Shown here piece after piece: positions 32,601 through 40,239 of a stretch of 40,820 bases of DNA. The notes below the pieces were generated by a model that saw only the letters and a program-made list of their open reading frames with translations, did no database searches and was not told the origin of the DNA. A program made the translations under genes and the position numbers. Origin of the DNA: an uncultured Ruminococcus sp. (GTDB taxonomy: Bacteria > Bacillota_A > Clostridia > Oscillospirales > Ruminococcaceae); assembly GCA_937880065.1 (NCBI GenBank), contig CALFMA010000291.1, positions 1 to 40,820 on the forward strand. Reading direction: 5' to 3'. How positions within the stretch are numbered: position 1 is the stretch's first letter; every line of letters starts with the position of its first letter.

Positions 32601-33872
32601 ACTATACTTGACATACTTGATCAGAGTCCTCATATTGACATAAGTAATACAACGCATGATGAAAAGAACAATAATGAAGAAAATAAATTATATTCTTATG
32701 GTGCAGCACTTCATAAATTTGTTGAAGACGGAATTCTATTTTATGCATTTGAAAATGTTCTATTTCCTGACGGGAAAGAGAATGCATCTGTAGATTACAT
32801 TTCAAAAGTAGTTGAAGAATTTTTCAAAGTATATTTCGATAATCTGAATCATAAAACATTTACTGACTGGACAGAAGAAATGTATGCAGAAGCTAAAAAA
32901 GAAATAGAAGATTATGCACAGAGTCTGAATTATAAAGATGCATCAGAAATGATACAGAATATATCTTCAATTTCAGCAGATATAGCAGAAACACTTTTTA
33001 GCTTGTCTGAAATAAACGCAGGAGATGTTATAACCTGCGTAAGTAAGCTATATAAAAAATTCCCTTGTCTTCCGAAGTTGTTTACTACAGTTATATATTC
33101 ATGCGGCTTAATAACAGTATTTTCTGGATTTTCACGTTGGAATGACCTGTCAGATTTTGAAAAAGGAACAATAATATCTAATACTGTTTTAATTGCAGTG
33201 TCTGCAATTAAAGATGTTACAGTTTATGCAGCCTGCAAAAACTTGTCAAAATCAATAGGAAATCTGATGAGAGAAGAACATAAAATTATTAATGGTATTG
33301 AAAGTGAAAAATATGTATTTAACGTATTATATGGAAGCACTAAAGTAGAAAATTCCATAAATGAAATGGGAAAAATCACATCTGAATTAATATCAAAATG
33401 TGGAAAAGCAGAAGCTGCAGAAAGTATTACTAAATTTGCTAAGGTTTCAAGGATAGCTGGCAAGGCAATGAATATAGCGATGATGGCAGTAGCACTGGCA
33501 GTAGAGATATACGAAACCGTTCTTGCATTCCAAAGCGGAGAAAGTCCACTAGTTGAAACGCTTCAAATAATGGAAACAATTTCAATCGGTATCGGATTAT
33601 TAGCAGAAGTCGGCTCTCTCTTCCTTACAAGCGGAGTATTTGCTGCAATACCTATTGTCGGTACAATTGCTTCTATAGTCGGAATTGTAATAGCTGTAAT
33701 TTTGATATTCATTCCAAAGAAAAAGCCTGAAGATCCTCTAGAAACATTCATTAATAACAGATGCATTCCGTTTATCAATAAATTGCAGTCACCGTCAAAA
33801 GAATGGCTTGACGAGAAAAGCAAAGTTGACAAGCACATTAACGAAAATCAACAGGCAGTATTAGCATTATAA
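29655..33872 (+). CDS. Very large protein with internal Hint (hedgehog/intein-type) domain and hydrophobic C-terminus; possible toxin/effector
   Basis: The 1405-residue protein has no signal peptide. Residues 1-290 are helical and unknown. Residues about 297-449 form a Hint domain: Cys297 opens CGTKLILADGS, SLDHMILT holds His360, and the end reads YTTENGYVCYVNYP. No terminal His-Asn pair is visible, so cleavage rather than splicing is more likely. A beta-rich middle section and a second helical part follow. Residues about 1135-1205 and 1268-1355 hold long hydrophobic helices (IPIVGTIASIVGIVIAVILI), then a charged tail. Hint domains in bacteria often process polymorphic toxins, and the C-terminus resembles a membrane-inserting region. 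The start ATG has GGGAG 8 bases upstream. I cannot name the family. Confidence 0.85.
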   Translation: MNINELFQKIKNIDKLTSNMSEKLVVSIHNVDNYIRNVFFKKYERQDIPALVTNYNDQLNDIARTYISDVISHTGDYDLRNMVLGSDILDKDLNALFEDSNHTIGEALALEVLRDNLPDVFADSSANEQIAKEITDYASTEAFINGMAVYCDIAEQHLQPLRLLWLLTKHLSYIQSERLKSAWNATEYSKIISSIYHFPWMDGPKGQLASGMEIFNTLQNDIKENCMIESEIKREQRKDVIDITPSGAPICKNYIVITYAYGAEVQKWIETTSRYYSGKKSSLKTRTKKVEDNSGGCILCGTKLILADGSLADETQLKEKDMLLSEKLMPSEYSGEIIFNNHVLFLYSINNDEPFMSLDHMILTIDGYKCPMPQQALKINNKIKVSKLKIGDIVIKHIQQPDGSIKEEMVKVEKINIAENNKLCYDIHISDGYKSYTTENGYVCYVNYPEITMKNINDSLSRSKNVFANRDFRRFVKNNRKDLQNAFGKETINYLTDMLENENIANGVVPLKSFRPDDNALMSIDSIGMKIYALSGDSVCSKIHIVNNHIFFDDSEDTPVKLYINDGNYYWKRVVENGEKEIGILRMYEHGLYGKGIIKRGKNIFSFLSTSTNKYTMKYQPHENGEVIDFGTFEMGYEAKDGVLYPVGRWEMKYINENGEQVMDEAASSYDTGKSISYFIDSEHNLASRIQFKSAAMLQFIPLQNSEVKMCQFSFDISFESVKGCGYNNIEAEEENNIGTIFGSPEENIANKKKALKEKAAFYSMNNKMTACNYPDSDEIYFLNSQDELNVHDLFNLSQPEDVAAIHSASLDKLIKMSAHVAYNSNDDVSKYIGITKPTVGTEANDLTTDEANLAEQYSDFFINEFALSYISYSYSKAPGDDFKKYRDLINNAPDSENKLKFYLQGTDQNCMSSQKGYKYSTNSIYPHLYSRNVPGLNKYINDNGAKWAKELYEYCISPNVLNGLITSNLVDPDNTRINHLCTILDILDQSPHIDISNTTHDEKNNNEENKLYSYGAALHKFVEDGILFYAFENVLFPDGKENASVDYISKVVEEFFKVYFDNLNHKTFTDWTEEMYAEAKKEIEDYAQSLNYKDASEMIQNISSISADIAETLFSLSEINAGDVITCVSKLYKKFPCLPKLFTTVIYSCGLITVFSGFSRWNDLSDFEKGTIISNTVLIAVSAIKDVTVYAACKNLSKSIGNLMREEHKIINGIESEKYVFNVLYGSTKVENSINEMGKITSELISKCGKAEAAESITKFAKVSRIAGKAMNIAMMAVALAVEIYETVLAFQSGESPLVETLQIMETISIGIGLLAEVGSLFLTSGVFAAIPIVGTIASIVGIVIAVILIFIPKKKPEDPLETFINNRCIPFINKLQSPSKEWLDEKSKVDKHINENQQAVLAL

Positions 33873-33966
33873 TAATTCGAACTACATAAAAGACAGCTGT
33901 GTTTGATTGAACCGTTTCATTTTGTACTGACATTACAAACAGTTTGAATGATAGTCACTAAAAAGT

Positions 33967-34097
33967 TTATGCAACAAACCGGCTCCGCAACTTAAGCGGA
34001 GCCGGTTTTGCTTTGAGTTGAATGTGCTGATGATTATAAAAAAATAGATATAATCATCTATCATTCGTTTCAATTCATCAAAAGTCTGGATATTATA
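33967..34097 (-). pseudogene. Relic of an IS3-family transposase C-terminus
   Basis: On the minus strand the sequence reads YNIQTFDELKRMIDDYIYF and, after a frame change in a run of seven T, YNHQHIQLKAKPAPLKLR, ending in a stop. This is the typical end of IS3/IS150-type transposases (an EYI-x-FYN-x-xRIQLK pattern). The catalytic DDE part is absent. A second possible scrap at about 34250-34296 reads IKAIGLNELTPYER. The rest of the stretch from 33873 to 34299 holds no gene that I can support. Confidence 0.6.
33978..34010 (+). terminator. Terminator of the Hint-protein gene
   Basis: A perfect 11-bp GC-rich stem, ACCGGCTCCGC/GCGGAGCCGGT with loop AACTTAA, is followed by TTTTGCTTT on the plus strand. 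It lies about 105 bp past the stop of the large gene and overlaps the end of the transposase relic. Confidence 0.8.
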
Positions 34098-34299
34098 AAG
34101 TTTACAATATCTTTAGATCTTGTAACAGACTGTAATGGGAATTGTAATAGAACTCCACTATACCTATAAAAATCAAATTTCGAAGCATATACTTTTTCTT
34201 TACATTTGCGTGGGCATAATAGATACTTTTGGGATTATAACTCATTACAAGTTTCCAATCATCTTTCATAGGGTGTCAGCTCATTGAGTCCGATAGCCT

Positions 34300-34569
34300 T
34301 TATTTTTGCTGCTCCTTATCTTCGCCTGTTTTTGTTTCATTTTCGCTCTTTTTTCCACTTGCGGCATCTATTCCACTACCTATAAGCATACCTAAAATCA
34401 TTCCCACAACCAATCCGATATACATATTATCAAAAACGAAACCACCCACGCACATTCCCAGACCAGTTCCTATACACATACCTATAGGAAGCCACTCTGT
34501 TTTATCATTCTTGTTTGTACCTTCCTTTACTTCCTCGTTTTCAATTTCTACTTTTTCCTTATCCTTCAT
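34300..34569 (-). CDS. Small glycine-zipper membrane protein
   Basis: This 89-residue protein has a charged N-terminus and C-terminus around two hydrophobic, glycine-rich helices (GMCIGTGLGMCVGGFVF and YIGLVVGMILGMLIGSGI). The function is unknown; such glycine-zipper proteins can oligomerise in the membrane. AAAGGAG lies 9 bases before the ATG. It has the same promoter type as the GNAT gene at 27 kb, including the dyad, which suggests shared control or copying of a gene cassette. Confidence 0.75.
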   Translation of the reverse strand: MKDKEKVEIENEEVKEGTNKNDKTEWLPIGMCIGTGLGMCVGGFVFDNMYIGLVVGMILGMLIGSGIDAASGKKSENETKTGEDKEQQK

Positions 34570-34606
34570 TACAGTAATCTCCTTTCGTATTTTGAATATA
34601 ACCTTA

Positions 34607-34673
34607 CGACAAATTCAAATTTGTCGGTCTGTCCGACCACATATATTATACCACATTCCGCAGACAATTGCAA
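34607..34673 (-). promoter_or_regulatory. Promoter with GGTC-N5-GACC dyad (copy 2) and second inverted repeat
   Basis: On the minus strand TTGCAA (34668-34673) and TATAAT (34645-34650) are 17 bases apart, with GGTC-TGTCC-GACC at 34626-34638, as at 27.55 kb. A further inverted repeat, CGACAAATT-CA-AATTTGTCG (34607-34626), lies in the leader; the GNAT leader has only half of it. Confidence 0.7.
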
Positions 34674-34676
34674 TAA

Positions 34677-34736
34677 AAAACTCCGATGAAATCATCGAAG
34701 GGAAATTGTCACCCTTGCTCAGAATAGATGACATTT
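34677..34736. repeat. Border repeat copy 2
   Basis: The copy of the unit at 26949-27008 has the hairpin CTCCGATGA-AA-TCATCGAAG, then GGAAATTGTC and TTGCTCAGAATAGATGACAT. Here it directly abuts the TTGCAA promoter, so a cassette end and a cassette start are joined. Base composition shifts from AT-rich to GC-rich right after it. Confidence 0.8.
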
Positions 34737-35006
34737 TTATTTTCTAAAGAAAGCCAGGAGTGGTTGGTGCTTACGGAATCTCTCCGGCATATTATCCGCG
34801 AGGAGAATAAGCTGATTGAATTTCTGATGATAAAACTGGACGAGCAGGAAGCTGCATTTGAATTCCGGAAATCAATGTATGAAGAACGAAAGAGTATCTA
34901 TGACCGAAATATAGCACGACTTGAAAAACAGATAGAGAGAAAAGATGACCTGATCGAGCGGCTGCTGAATACATATCTTCCGACCAATTCTGCCGCAGCG
35001 GAATAA
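34728..35006 (+). CDS. Possible small coiled-coil protein
   Basis: The 92 residues are almost entirely charged helix (EESLRHIIREEN-like start, then SMYEERKSIYDRNIARLEKQ), a likely coiled coil. The ATG lies inside the border repeat and has no ribosome binding site, so the true gene may have lost its 5' end or start at a TTG/GTG near 34764. I do not recognise it; it could be a stump of a larger protein cut at the repeat. A terminator follows. Confidence 0.45.
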   Translation: MTFLFSKESQEWLVLTESLRHIIREENKLIEFLMIKLDEQEAAFEFRKSMYEERKSIYDRNIARLEKQIERKDDLIERLLNTYLPTNSAAAE

Positions 35007-35046
35007 ATACAGGATTATATGCGGAGTTTAATATGCTGCTGAGATG

Positions 35047-35084
35047 AAAAAAACGGGCACCGGTGATGATCCGGCGTCCGTTTT
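35047..35084. terminator. Bidirectional terminator between the coiled-coil ORF and the lipoprotein gene
   Basis: The stem AACGGGCACCGG/CCGGCGTCCGTT with a 7-base loop contains one mismatch and one G-U pair. On the minus strand it is followed by TTTTTTT, terminating the lipoprotein gene; on plus it is followed by TTTTCGGTTTT. Confidence 0.8.
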
Positions 35085-35115
35085 CGGTTTTGCGGTTCGG
35101 GAAGTTCAGCTGTGA

Positions 35116-36447
35116 TCATCCGATCTTCTCAAAGTCCATTTCCATGCCTTTGTTTTCTTTGCCGTCAGACCAGAACAGTCTGCCGTCCTTTTGACGGAAA
35201 AATGCAGTGCCGTCGCTGTATACTACTGTGCGAGTTTCGGTTCCGTCCTCTGCCGTGACAATATGTGTCAGCGTTCCGCCGCCCGTGCATTCCAATCCCA
35301 TGTTGTCAGACATACCGCTGCACTGATAGCTCCAGACATTGTCCTCGGATGCGCTGTCTGCCCAGTGAATTGTCACAAGATAGCCTTCACCCTGCTCGCC
35401 GATCTGAATGGTGCATCTGTCGTACTGCCAGATTCCGATGTAATCGGAGAAATCATCTTCACGCTGATCTTTGGGCAGCAGTCTTGCCATGCCGCCGTTT
35501 CCAAGATAGAACGCGCCCTTGCCGTCCGGTTCGCAGTCGTATGTTCCGTTCCAGACCTCGTTGCTTTCTTTTTCACGGAATACGAAAAGCGGAGATCTGC
35601 TCCCGTCCGGATGCTCGTCATATTCCAGTTGCACAACACCGTTTTGCCGAAGCGAACCGTCCTTCGGCTGATAAATATAAGTGCCGTCTGCGTTCACCGT
35701 GACATATCCTTCATCAATGAAAAATTCACCGGGTTTCTCGTCCCGAAGCTGATAACGATATTCACCGGTAAGCACGCTGACATCCGGCTCTGCCGGCACA
35801 TAGTCTTCGATCGGGCTGATATATTTTGCCTCGATATAGCCGATTTTATTCTGATAATTCACAGCACACCAGCCGGATTGATCGGGAACGGCATAATAAT
35901 TGACCTGTGTGCCGTTCGGGATTTCAATCAGAACCTCTGCATAGGGGTGCGTCCCGCTCATCAGTTTGACATCGGCATTGACAGAACCGCCGAGGACATT
36001 GTCGCCGCCGAGTGCCGGATCATAGGGCGGAATATCCTTGACGGACTGTGCGGCAATATAACCGGTCTGATCCTGAAATACGGTCATGAACCAGCCGGAT
36101 ACGCCGCTTTCCTTCACGCTGATCTGTGTTGCATCCGGAATTGTAATCAGCGTTTCAGAATTGGAATCCGGCTGACTCTTCACTGCGGTATCTCCGATTA
36201 CATAGCCGCCGAACAGATCTGCCCCCGGCTTTGCAGCGGCTTTTTGCTCCATGTTGACGCTGACATTTCCGTCCGAATCCAATGAAACATCGACGGACTG
36301 CCCGTTGACTTTGATGTCGGTGTCATCCGGCACGGAAGCTGCAATATCCTTTGCTGCGGACATGGTTTCATCATTGATGTTGACGTTGCAGCCGGTCAGG
36401 CTGACTGCTGCGATCAGGACTGCGATTGCGATCATTTGCTTTTTCAT
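35116..36447 (-). CDS. Lipoprotein with two SH3-like domains and two C-terminal beta domains
   Basis: This 443-residue protein has a lipobox signal peptide (AAVSLTGC, Cys20). Two SH3-like domains (about 79-142 and 146-215) share GWFMTxFxDxxGYI and PYDPALGGDNVLGGSV with the lipoprotein at 28.4 kb. An extra beta domain (about 232-330; EYRYQLRDEKPGEFF, DEHPDGSRSPLFVF) resembles the lipoprotein at 40.3 kb. A last domain (SDYIGIWQYDRCTIQIG) matches the end of the 28.4-kb protein. It probably sits on the outer face of the membrane and contacts wall or ligand. GGAG lies 8 bases before the ATG, and regulon site B controls its promoter. Confidence 0.88.
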   Translation of the reverse strand: MKKQMIAIAVLIAAVSLTGCNVNINDETMSAAKDIAASVPDDTDIKVNGQSVDVSLDSDGNVSVNMEQKAAAKPGADLFGGYVIGDTAVKSQPDSNSETLITIPDATQISVKESGVSGWFMTVFQDQTGYIAAQSVKDIPPYDPALGGDNVLGGSVNADVKLMSGTHPYAEVLIEIPNGTQVNYYAVPDQSGWCAVNYQNKIGYIEAKYISPIEDYVPAEPDVSVLTGEYRYQLRDEKPGEFFIDEGYVTVNADGTYIYQPKDGSLRQNGVVQLEYDEHPDGSRSPLFVFREKESNEVWNGTYDCEPDGKGAFYLGNGGMARLLPKDQREDDFSDYIGIWQYDRCTIQIGEQGEGYLVTIHWADSASEDNVWSYQCSGMSDNMGLECTGGGTLTHIVTAEDGTETRTVVYSDGTAFFRQKDGRLFWSDGKENKGMEMDFEKIG

Positions 36448-36515
36448 GGTACATTCTCCTTTGCCTTATCAGAATTTGATCATTTGGCTTCATCAGCTCT
36501 CCTGCTGACAATGCC

Positions 36516-36565
36516 ATTATAGCAAATGATAAAGCGTTTGTGTGCAGAATTACAAATTTGTAATT
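36516..36565 (-). promoter_or_regulatory. Regulon site B: palindrome and promoter of the SH3 lipoprotein gene
   Basis: AATTACAAATTTGTAATT (36548-36565) is followed on the minus strand by exactly 26 bases and TATAAT (36516-36521). The -35 position reads CACACA, far from consensus, so activator dependence is expected. Confidence 0.85.
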
Positions 36566-36612
36566 GCAGGTGTCCTTTCAGCCTTGGAATATGCTTATTT
36601 GCCCGTATCAGC

Positions 36613-36643
36613 AAAAAACAGACAGCCGTTCAGACTGTCTGTT
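36613..36643 (-). terminator. Terminator of the frameshifted lipoprotein gene
   Basis: A 9-bp stem, AACAGACAG/CTGTCTGTT, with TTTTTT after it on the minus strand lies 10 bp past the stop of the lipoprotein pseudogene. Confidence 0.8.
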
Positions 36644-36652
36644 TTCATGTTG

Positions 36653-37702
36653 TTATTCCTGCCTGATAAAATGCAGCTCACCGGATTGATAGCCGAACAG
36701 ATCATTCATCGGAATCGAGCCGGAAGCATCCAGCGTATAGTATATTTTCCCGTTATCTCCATAGAAGGTAAAGCAAAATCTCTTTTCTCCGTCCTGATTA
36801 TACCGATATTGCAGCCGGACATCACCAAGTTCTTTCTTTGCCGTCCGAATCGGTCAGCGCAAATCTGCCGTGATAAATGCTTCTGCCGTCATAGATCTCA
36901 AAGGATTCACCGCTGCCGTCTGCATTCTTCCATATTCCGTTCAGTCCTGCAACGCTGATGCTGGTTGCAGGGTAAATCACAGGATCATAATAGCCCCAGT
37001 CATTCGGCTGTTCGTATTCCGCAATGCTGACGAGTCTGCCGCCTTGGGACTTGTCATCCAGATAGGTGTTCGGTATCAGAGGATCGGGTGTAAACCGCAG
37101 ATACAAATGATTCCCACTGTCATAGAAGGCATATCCGCCGTTTTCTGCTTTGACGGTTCCGGCTGTGATCAGATTGTTTTCGACAAGTGTTTCAAAAAAT
37201 GAGCCGTCTGCCTGCACTTCAATCACCGACTCCGGCACAGAATGCGGATTCACATAAACCCATTCCCCGATCAGTGCAGAGGCATCCTGCACCGGTTTTG
37301 CGTTCAGAAAGTCTTTGATCGAAAAGTCATGGCTGATGCGTTTCAAAGCTGCAATGATCCTGCCGTTCATCAGCTCGGCGGTCATTTGGTTTCTGTCCTC
37401 GCTGACCGAAAATACCATGTCAACCGGATCGTCCTGATCGACCGTGCAAACCGTCAGAAAATTGCCCTGCATGGAAGTCGATGCGGAATGATCCTCTGTT
37501 CCGACTGTCAGCGTTGATTGCCCGCTTTCATTCAGCTCCAGTCCGATGTTCCGGATACTGCTGTTTCAATCGGCACAAGCGGAACTGAGTCCTCCTGAAC
37601 TGTCAAATCACCGTGCCTACCGCATCCGGTCAGGCAGATTGCTGTACCGAGAAGAACCGGCATGATCCATTGCATTTTCATGTTTTTGCTCTTTTTTCGC
37701 AT
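36653..37702 (-). pseudogene. Frameshifted lipoprotein gene of the same regulon
   Basis: From an ATG at 37700-37702 (or 37679-37681) the reading frame gives a lipobox signal peptide ending ICLTGC and stops after about 60 codons (IETAVSGTSDWS). The next frame continues LELNESGQSTLTVGTEDHS and stays open to a TGA at 36822 (DGKERTW). A third frame then carries the natural end, GDVRLQYRYNQDGEKRF to HFIRQE, with TAA at 36653-36655. Two single-base shifts, near 37540-37555 and 36830-36840, thus break an otherwise plausible extracellular lipoprotein of about 340 residues. Promoter, regulon site C and terminator are intact, so the damage may be recent or a sequencing error. Confidence 0.75.
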
Positions 37703-37724
37703 GATATGCTGTTCTGATACATTT

Positions 37725-37774
37725 ATTATAGCAGATTATGCTGTGTTCCGGTGCATAATTACAGAATTGTAATT
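37725..37774 (-). promoter_or_regulatory. Regulon site C: palindrome variant and promoter of the frameshifted lipoprotein gene
   Basis: AATTACAGAATTGTAATT (37757-37774) keeps both outer arms (AATTACA and TGTAATT). Again exactly 26 bases separate it from TATAAT (37725-37730) on the minus strand, and the -35 region (CACCGG) is poor. It lies 3 bp past the response regulator stop codon. Confidence 0.8.
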
Positions 37775-37777
37775 GCG

Positions 37778-38464
37778 TCAGAAAATCACTCTGCGCAGGA
37801 CATATTCACCGTCTGCGGTCAAGGCGATCTCATAGGTGCTCATATCATCCATTGCAAGATGCTTTTTCAGGCGTGATATGTTGACACGGATCGTGTTTTT
37901 ACTGTCTTCAACGTCGCAGCCGTAGATCGTTTCATAGATCTCATGATAGCTGATGCGCGCGCCGATGCGGGATGCAAGCAGATAGAGAATCTGCAATTCT
38001 CTTTGCGGCAGGGAGCATACATTGCCGTCCAGTTCTGCGGTTCTGGAAAACAGGTCGATCGTCAGATCCGGAAGCTCTATGCGCGGATGCTGCGCTTCCG
38101 GTCTGGCATTGCGGCGAAGCTGCGCCTCGATGCGCGCTTTCAGTACATTCAGATCATAGGGCTTGGTGATATAGTCATCGCCGCCGCTGCGGAATCCTTT
38201 GATGACGTCATCATTTTCGTCACGCGCAGTCAGGAATATGACCGGTGCCTGTGTCTTTTGCCGCAGGATTTTGCAGAAATCCATGCCGTCGCCGTCCGGC
38301 AGCATCACATCAAGCAGGACAAGATCCGGCGCGCATTCCTCCAACAGAAATGCCGCCTGCTGAACTGAATCCGCACAATGTACGGTATAACCCTCTTTTT
38401 CCAGAAAGTTCTGATTGATCCGCATGATATCGGAATCATCCTCTACAAGCAAAATATGTGCCAT
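37778..38464 (-). CDS. OmpR/PhoB-family response regulator
   Basis: This 228-residue regulator has a receiver domain (1-115) with the acidic pair Glu8-Asp9-Asp10 (LLVEDDSD), phospho-acceptor Asp52 (LVLLDVMLPDGDG), and the conserved Thr and Lys (FLTARDEN; ITKPYD). A C-terminal winged-helix DNA-binding domain (about 130-228) includes LPQRELQILYLLASR and NTIRVNISRLKKHL. The ATG at 38462-38464 has GGAGG 5 bases upstream; an in-frame ATG 27 codons up adds no plausible sequence. It is divergent from the histidine kinase gene, its expected partner. It is the best candidate to bind the AATTACA-N4-TGTAATT sites near all four lipoprotein genes. Confidence 0.93.
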   Translation of the reverse strand: MAHILLVEDDSDIMRINQNFLEKEGYTVHCADSVQQAAFLLEECAPDLVLLDVMLPDGDGMDFCKILRQKTQAPVIFLTARDENDDVIKGFRSGGDDYITKPYDLNVLKARIEAQLRRNARPEAQHPRIELPDLTIDLFSRTAELDGNVCSLPQRELQILYLLASRIGARISYHEIYETIYGCDVEDSKNTIRVNISRLKKHLAMDDMSTYEIALTADGEYVLRRVIF

Positions 38465-38476
38465 AGCAACCTCCGC

Positions 38477-38527
38477 GATTACAAAATCGTAATCCTGTTT
38501 GATTTTTGGTAAAAAATATGGTATAAT
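38477..38527 (+). promoter_or_regulatory. Regulon site D: variant between regulator and kinase genes
   Basis: GATTACAAAATCGTAATC (38477-38494) keeps ATTAC and GTAAT at the same spacing as the other sites. On the plus strand 27 bases separate it from TATAAT (38522-38527), one more than elsewhere, so it may serve the kinase promoter. It also lies 12 bp before the regulator start codon, inside that gene's leader, which could allow feedback on the regulator. Confidence 0.6.
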
Positions 38528-38549
38528 GAATGCAAACGCATTCATTATA
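38522..38549. promoter_or_regulatory. 28-bp dyad carrying divergent -10 boxes
   Basis: Perfect 12-base arms, TATAATGAATGC and GCATTCATTATA, flank AAAC. Each arm starts with TATAAT, one per strand: the plus copy (38522-38527) faces the kinase and the minus copy (38544-38549) faces the regulator. The two divergent promoters are thus physically locked together. A further weaker hairpin (TTATACCAT/ATGGTATAA, about 38611-38643) precedes the kinase. Confidence 0.6.
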
Positions 38550-38676
38550 ATTTATTTTTGTGCCCTTGCAGATCCGCAGATCAGAGATCTGCTCCCTGCA
38601 TATCGGGCGATTATACCATAAACGCTTCGCTTACATGGTATAATAAGATTCACAGTCCGTGAAAGGAGTGAGCCAC

Positions 38677-40236
38677 GTGGGAAAACATACATCCAAAAGC
38701 CGTTCGCTGCGGCGCACGCTTTTGATTGCCCTGATCTCGTGCCTGATTGCCGTGCTGGGCATCTGCACAGCTATTTTCAATATGATCTATCAGCAGGCAT
38801 CGGTGAATGTCAATCTGTATTCCGGCGAACTTGCCGGTCAGACCGTTTCCGCAGTCTCCGATGCATACTATCAGCAGTTTTTGTCTTCACAGCAGCAATA
38901 TCTGCGGGATTTCGGCAGGGAAATGGCGCTTCTGCTGTATCAGTTTGACATGAGCGCGGAAGACCGCCGCGAAAATCTGCAATATCAGGCGTTCAATTAC
39001 TTCAACAATGCCGATGTGTTCTTTCTGTATGACGGCGAAGCGCTGCACAGCTATGAGCTTGGTACGGCTGACAATGCAGACCTCATCATGCAGGATGCGA
39101 TCGCCGTGTTCGATCAGAAAGCAGCCGAAATGCCGGAATACTACGGCAGCCAGACTGATTTTTTGGGGTGGCTGGATGCCTGCATGGAGCAACAGCGCGG
39201 TTCCTATGCAAAAGACGGTGCAGGCTATGTGATTGCATGGGATAACCTCTGCAATTATACCGGCGACAACCTCTGCTTCGGGGTACTCATGCAGAATGTC
39301 AACAGCTGGATGGAGCCGATCAGAGAATGTGCAGATGAGCAGACCGATGCGCTGCTTGACAGTCTGGACAGCATGTTCCGGAAGTATGTGTCTGTGATGA
39401 TCGCAGCGGTTCTCTGCGTATTTGCGGTGTTTCTCGTGATCTCTGCGGCTCTCTCCAAAAAAATCGCAGCTCCGGTCGTTTCCGAGCATGATATGCTGGT
39501 GCAGGTCAATGCGATGAAAACAACATTCCTTTCGGATGCATCGCATGAGCTGAAAACGCCGCTTGCCGCCATGTCCGGCTATGCGCAGGACGCAGAGCTT
39601 GACCTCATGCACGGCGGCGACAGGGCAACCGTCCGGAATAAGCTGCGCCGCATTTCTTCCGAGGCAAACCGCATGGCACTCATGGTGACGCAGATCCTCG
39701 ATGCGACGCGCATTGAGGAGGGCAGAATGGTACTGGAAAAAGCCCCCTGTGATCTTGACAGCCTTGTGCGCAAAACGGTCGAGACCTATTTTGCGGTGCT
39801 GAATAAGAACAATAACCGTCTGATACTGCGCATCCCAATTGACCTGCCGCCGGTCCATGCGGACAGTACCAGATTGCAGCGCGTGTTCGTCAATCTGATC
39901 TCCAATGCGCTGAAGCATACCAAAGACGGAACCGTGCTCATCAAGGCAGAAGCGGACGATGAAACGGTAACGGTTACGGTCAAAGATACCGGCTGCGGCA
40001 TTTCGCCGGAGGATCTGCCGCACATCTGGGAGCGCTATTATAAGGGAAAGCACTCCGAAACCGGCACGGGGCTCGGACTGTTTATCTGCAAATTTATCGT
40101 AGAATCGCACGGCGGCACAATTGGCGTTGAGAGCGAAGAGGGCAAGGGTACTGCCTTCACCTTTACGCTGCCGGCTGCGTCAGACGGGATAACGGATACA
40201 GAATCAAATCTGATCGAGCAGATACTCCGAAGATGA
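38677..40236 (+). CDS. Membrane sensor histidine kinase
   Basis: This 519-residue kinase has a first membrane helix (about 12-36; LLIALISCLIAVLGICTAIF), an extracellular sensor region of about 190 residues, and a second helix (about 232-255; VMIAAVLCVFAVFLVISAAL). The dimerisation/phosphoacceptor domain has His290 in SDASHELKTPLAAMSGY. The ATPase domain has Asn410 (LISNALKHT), DTGCGISPEDLPHIWERYY and GTGLGLFICKFIVESHGG. All catalytic boxes are intact. The GTG start is chosen because AAAGGAG lies 8 bases upstream. It is divergent from the response regulator. The ligand is not evident; the regulon of surface lipoproteins suggests an envelope or surface stimulus. Confidence 0.93.
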   Translation: MGKHTSKSRSLRRTLLIALISCLIAVLGICTAIFNMIYQQASVNVNLYSGELAGQTVSAVSDAYYQQFLSSQQQYLRDFGREMALLLYQFDMSAEDRRENLQYQAFNYFNNADVFFLYDGEALHSYELGTADNADLIMQDAIAVFDQKAAEMPEYYGSQTDFLGWLDACMEQQRGSYAKDGAGYVIAWDNLCNYTGDNLCFGVLMQNVNSWMEPIRECADEQTDALLDSLDSMFRKYVSVMIAAVLCVFAVFLVISAALSKKIAAPVVSEHDMLVQVNAMKTTFLSDASHELKTPLAAMSGYAQDAELDLMHGGDRATVRNKLRRISSEANRMALMVTQILDATRIEEGRMVLEKAPCDLDSLVRKTVETYFAVLNKNNNRLILRIPIDLPPVHADSTRLQRVFVNLISNALKHTKDGTVLIKAEADDETVTVTVKDTGCGISPEDLPHIWERYYKGKHSETGTGLGLFICKFIVESHGGTIGVESEEGKGTAFTFTLPAASDGITDTESNLIEQILRR

Positions 40237-40239
40237 CCG

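Noticed and set aside
35191..36285. 364-codon open frame on the plus strand
   Set aside because: It is antisense to the SH3 lipoprotein gene, which has a signal peptide, ribosome binding site and promoter; GC-rich codon bias opens the opposite frame.
38887..40110. 407-codon open frame on the minus strand
   Set aside because: It is antisense to the histidine kinase, whose motifs are all intact.
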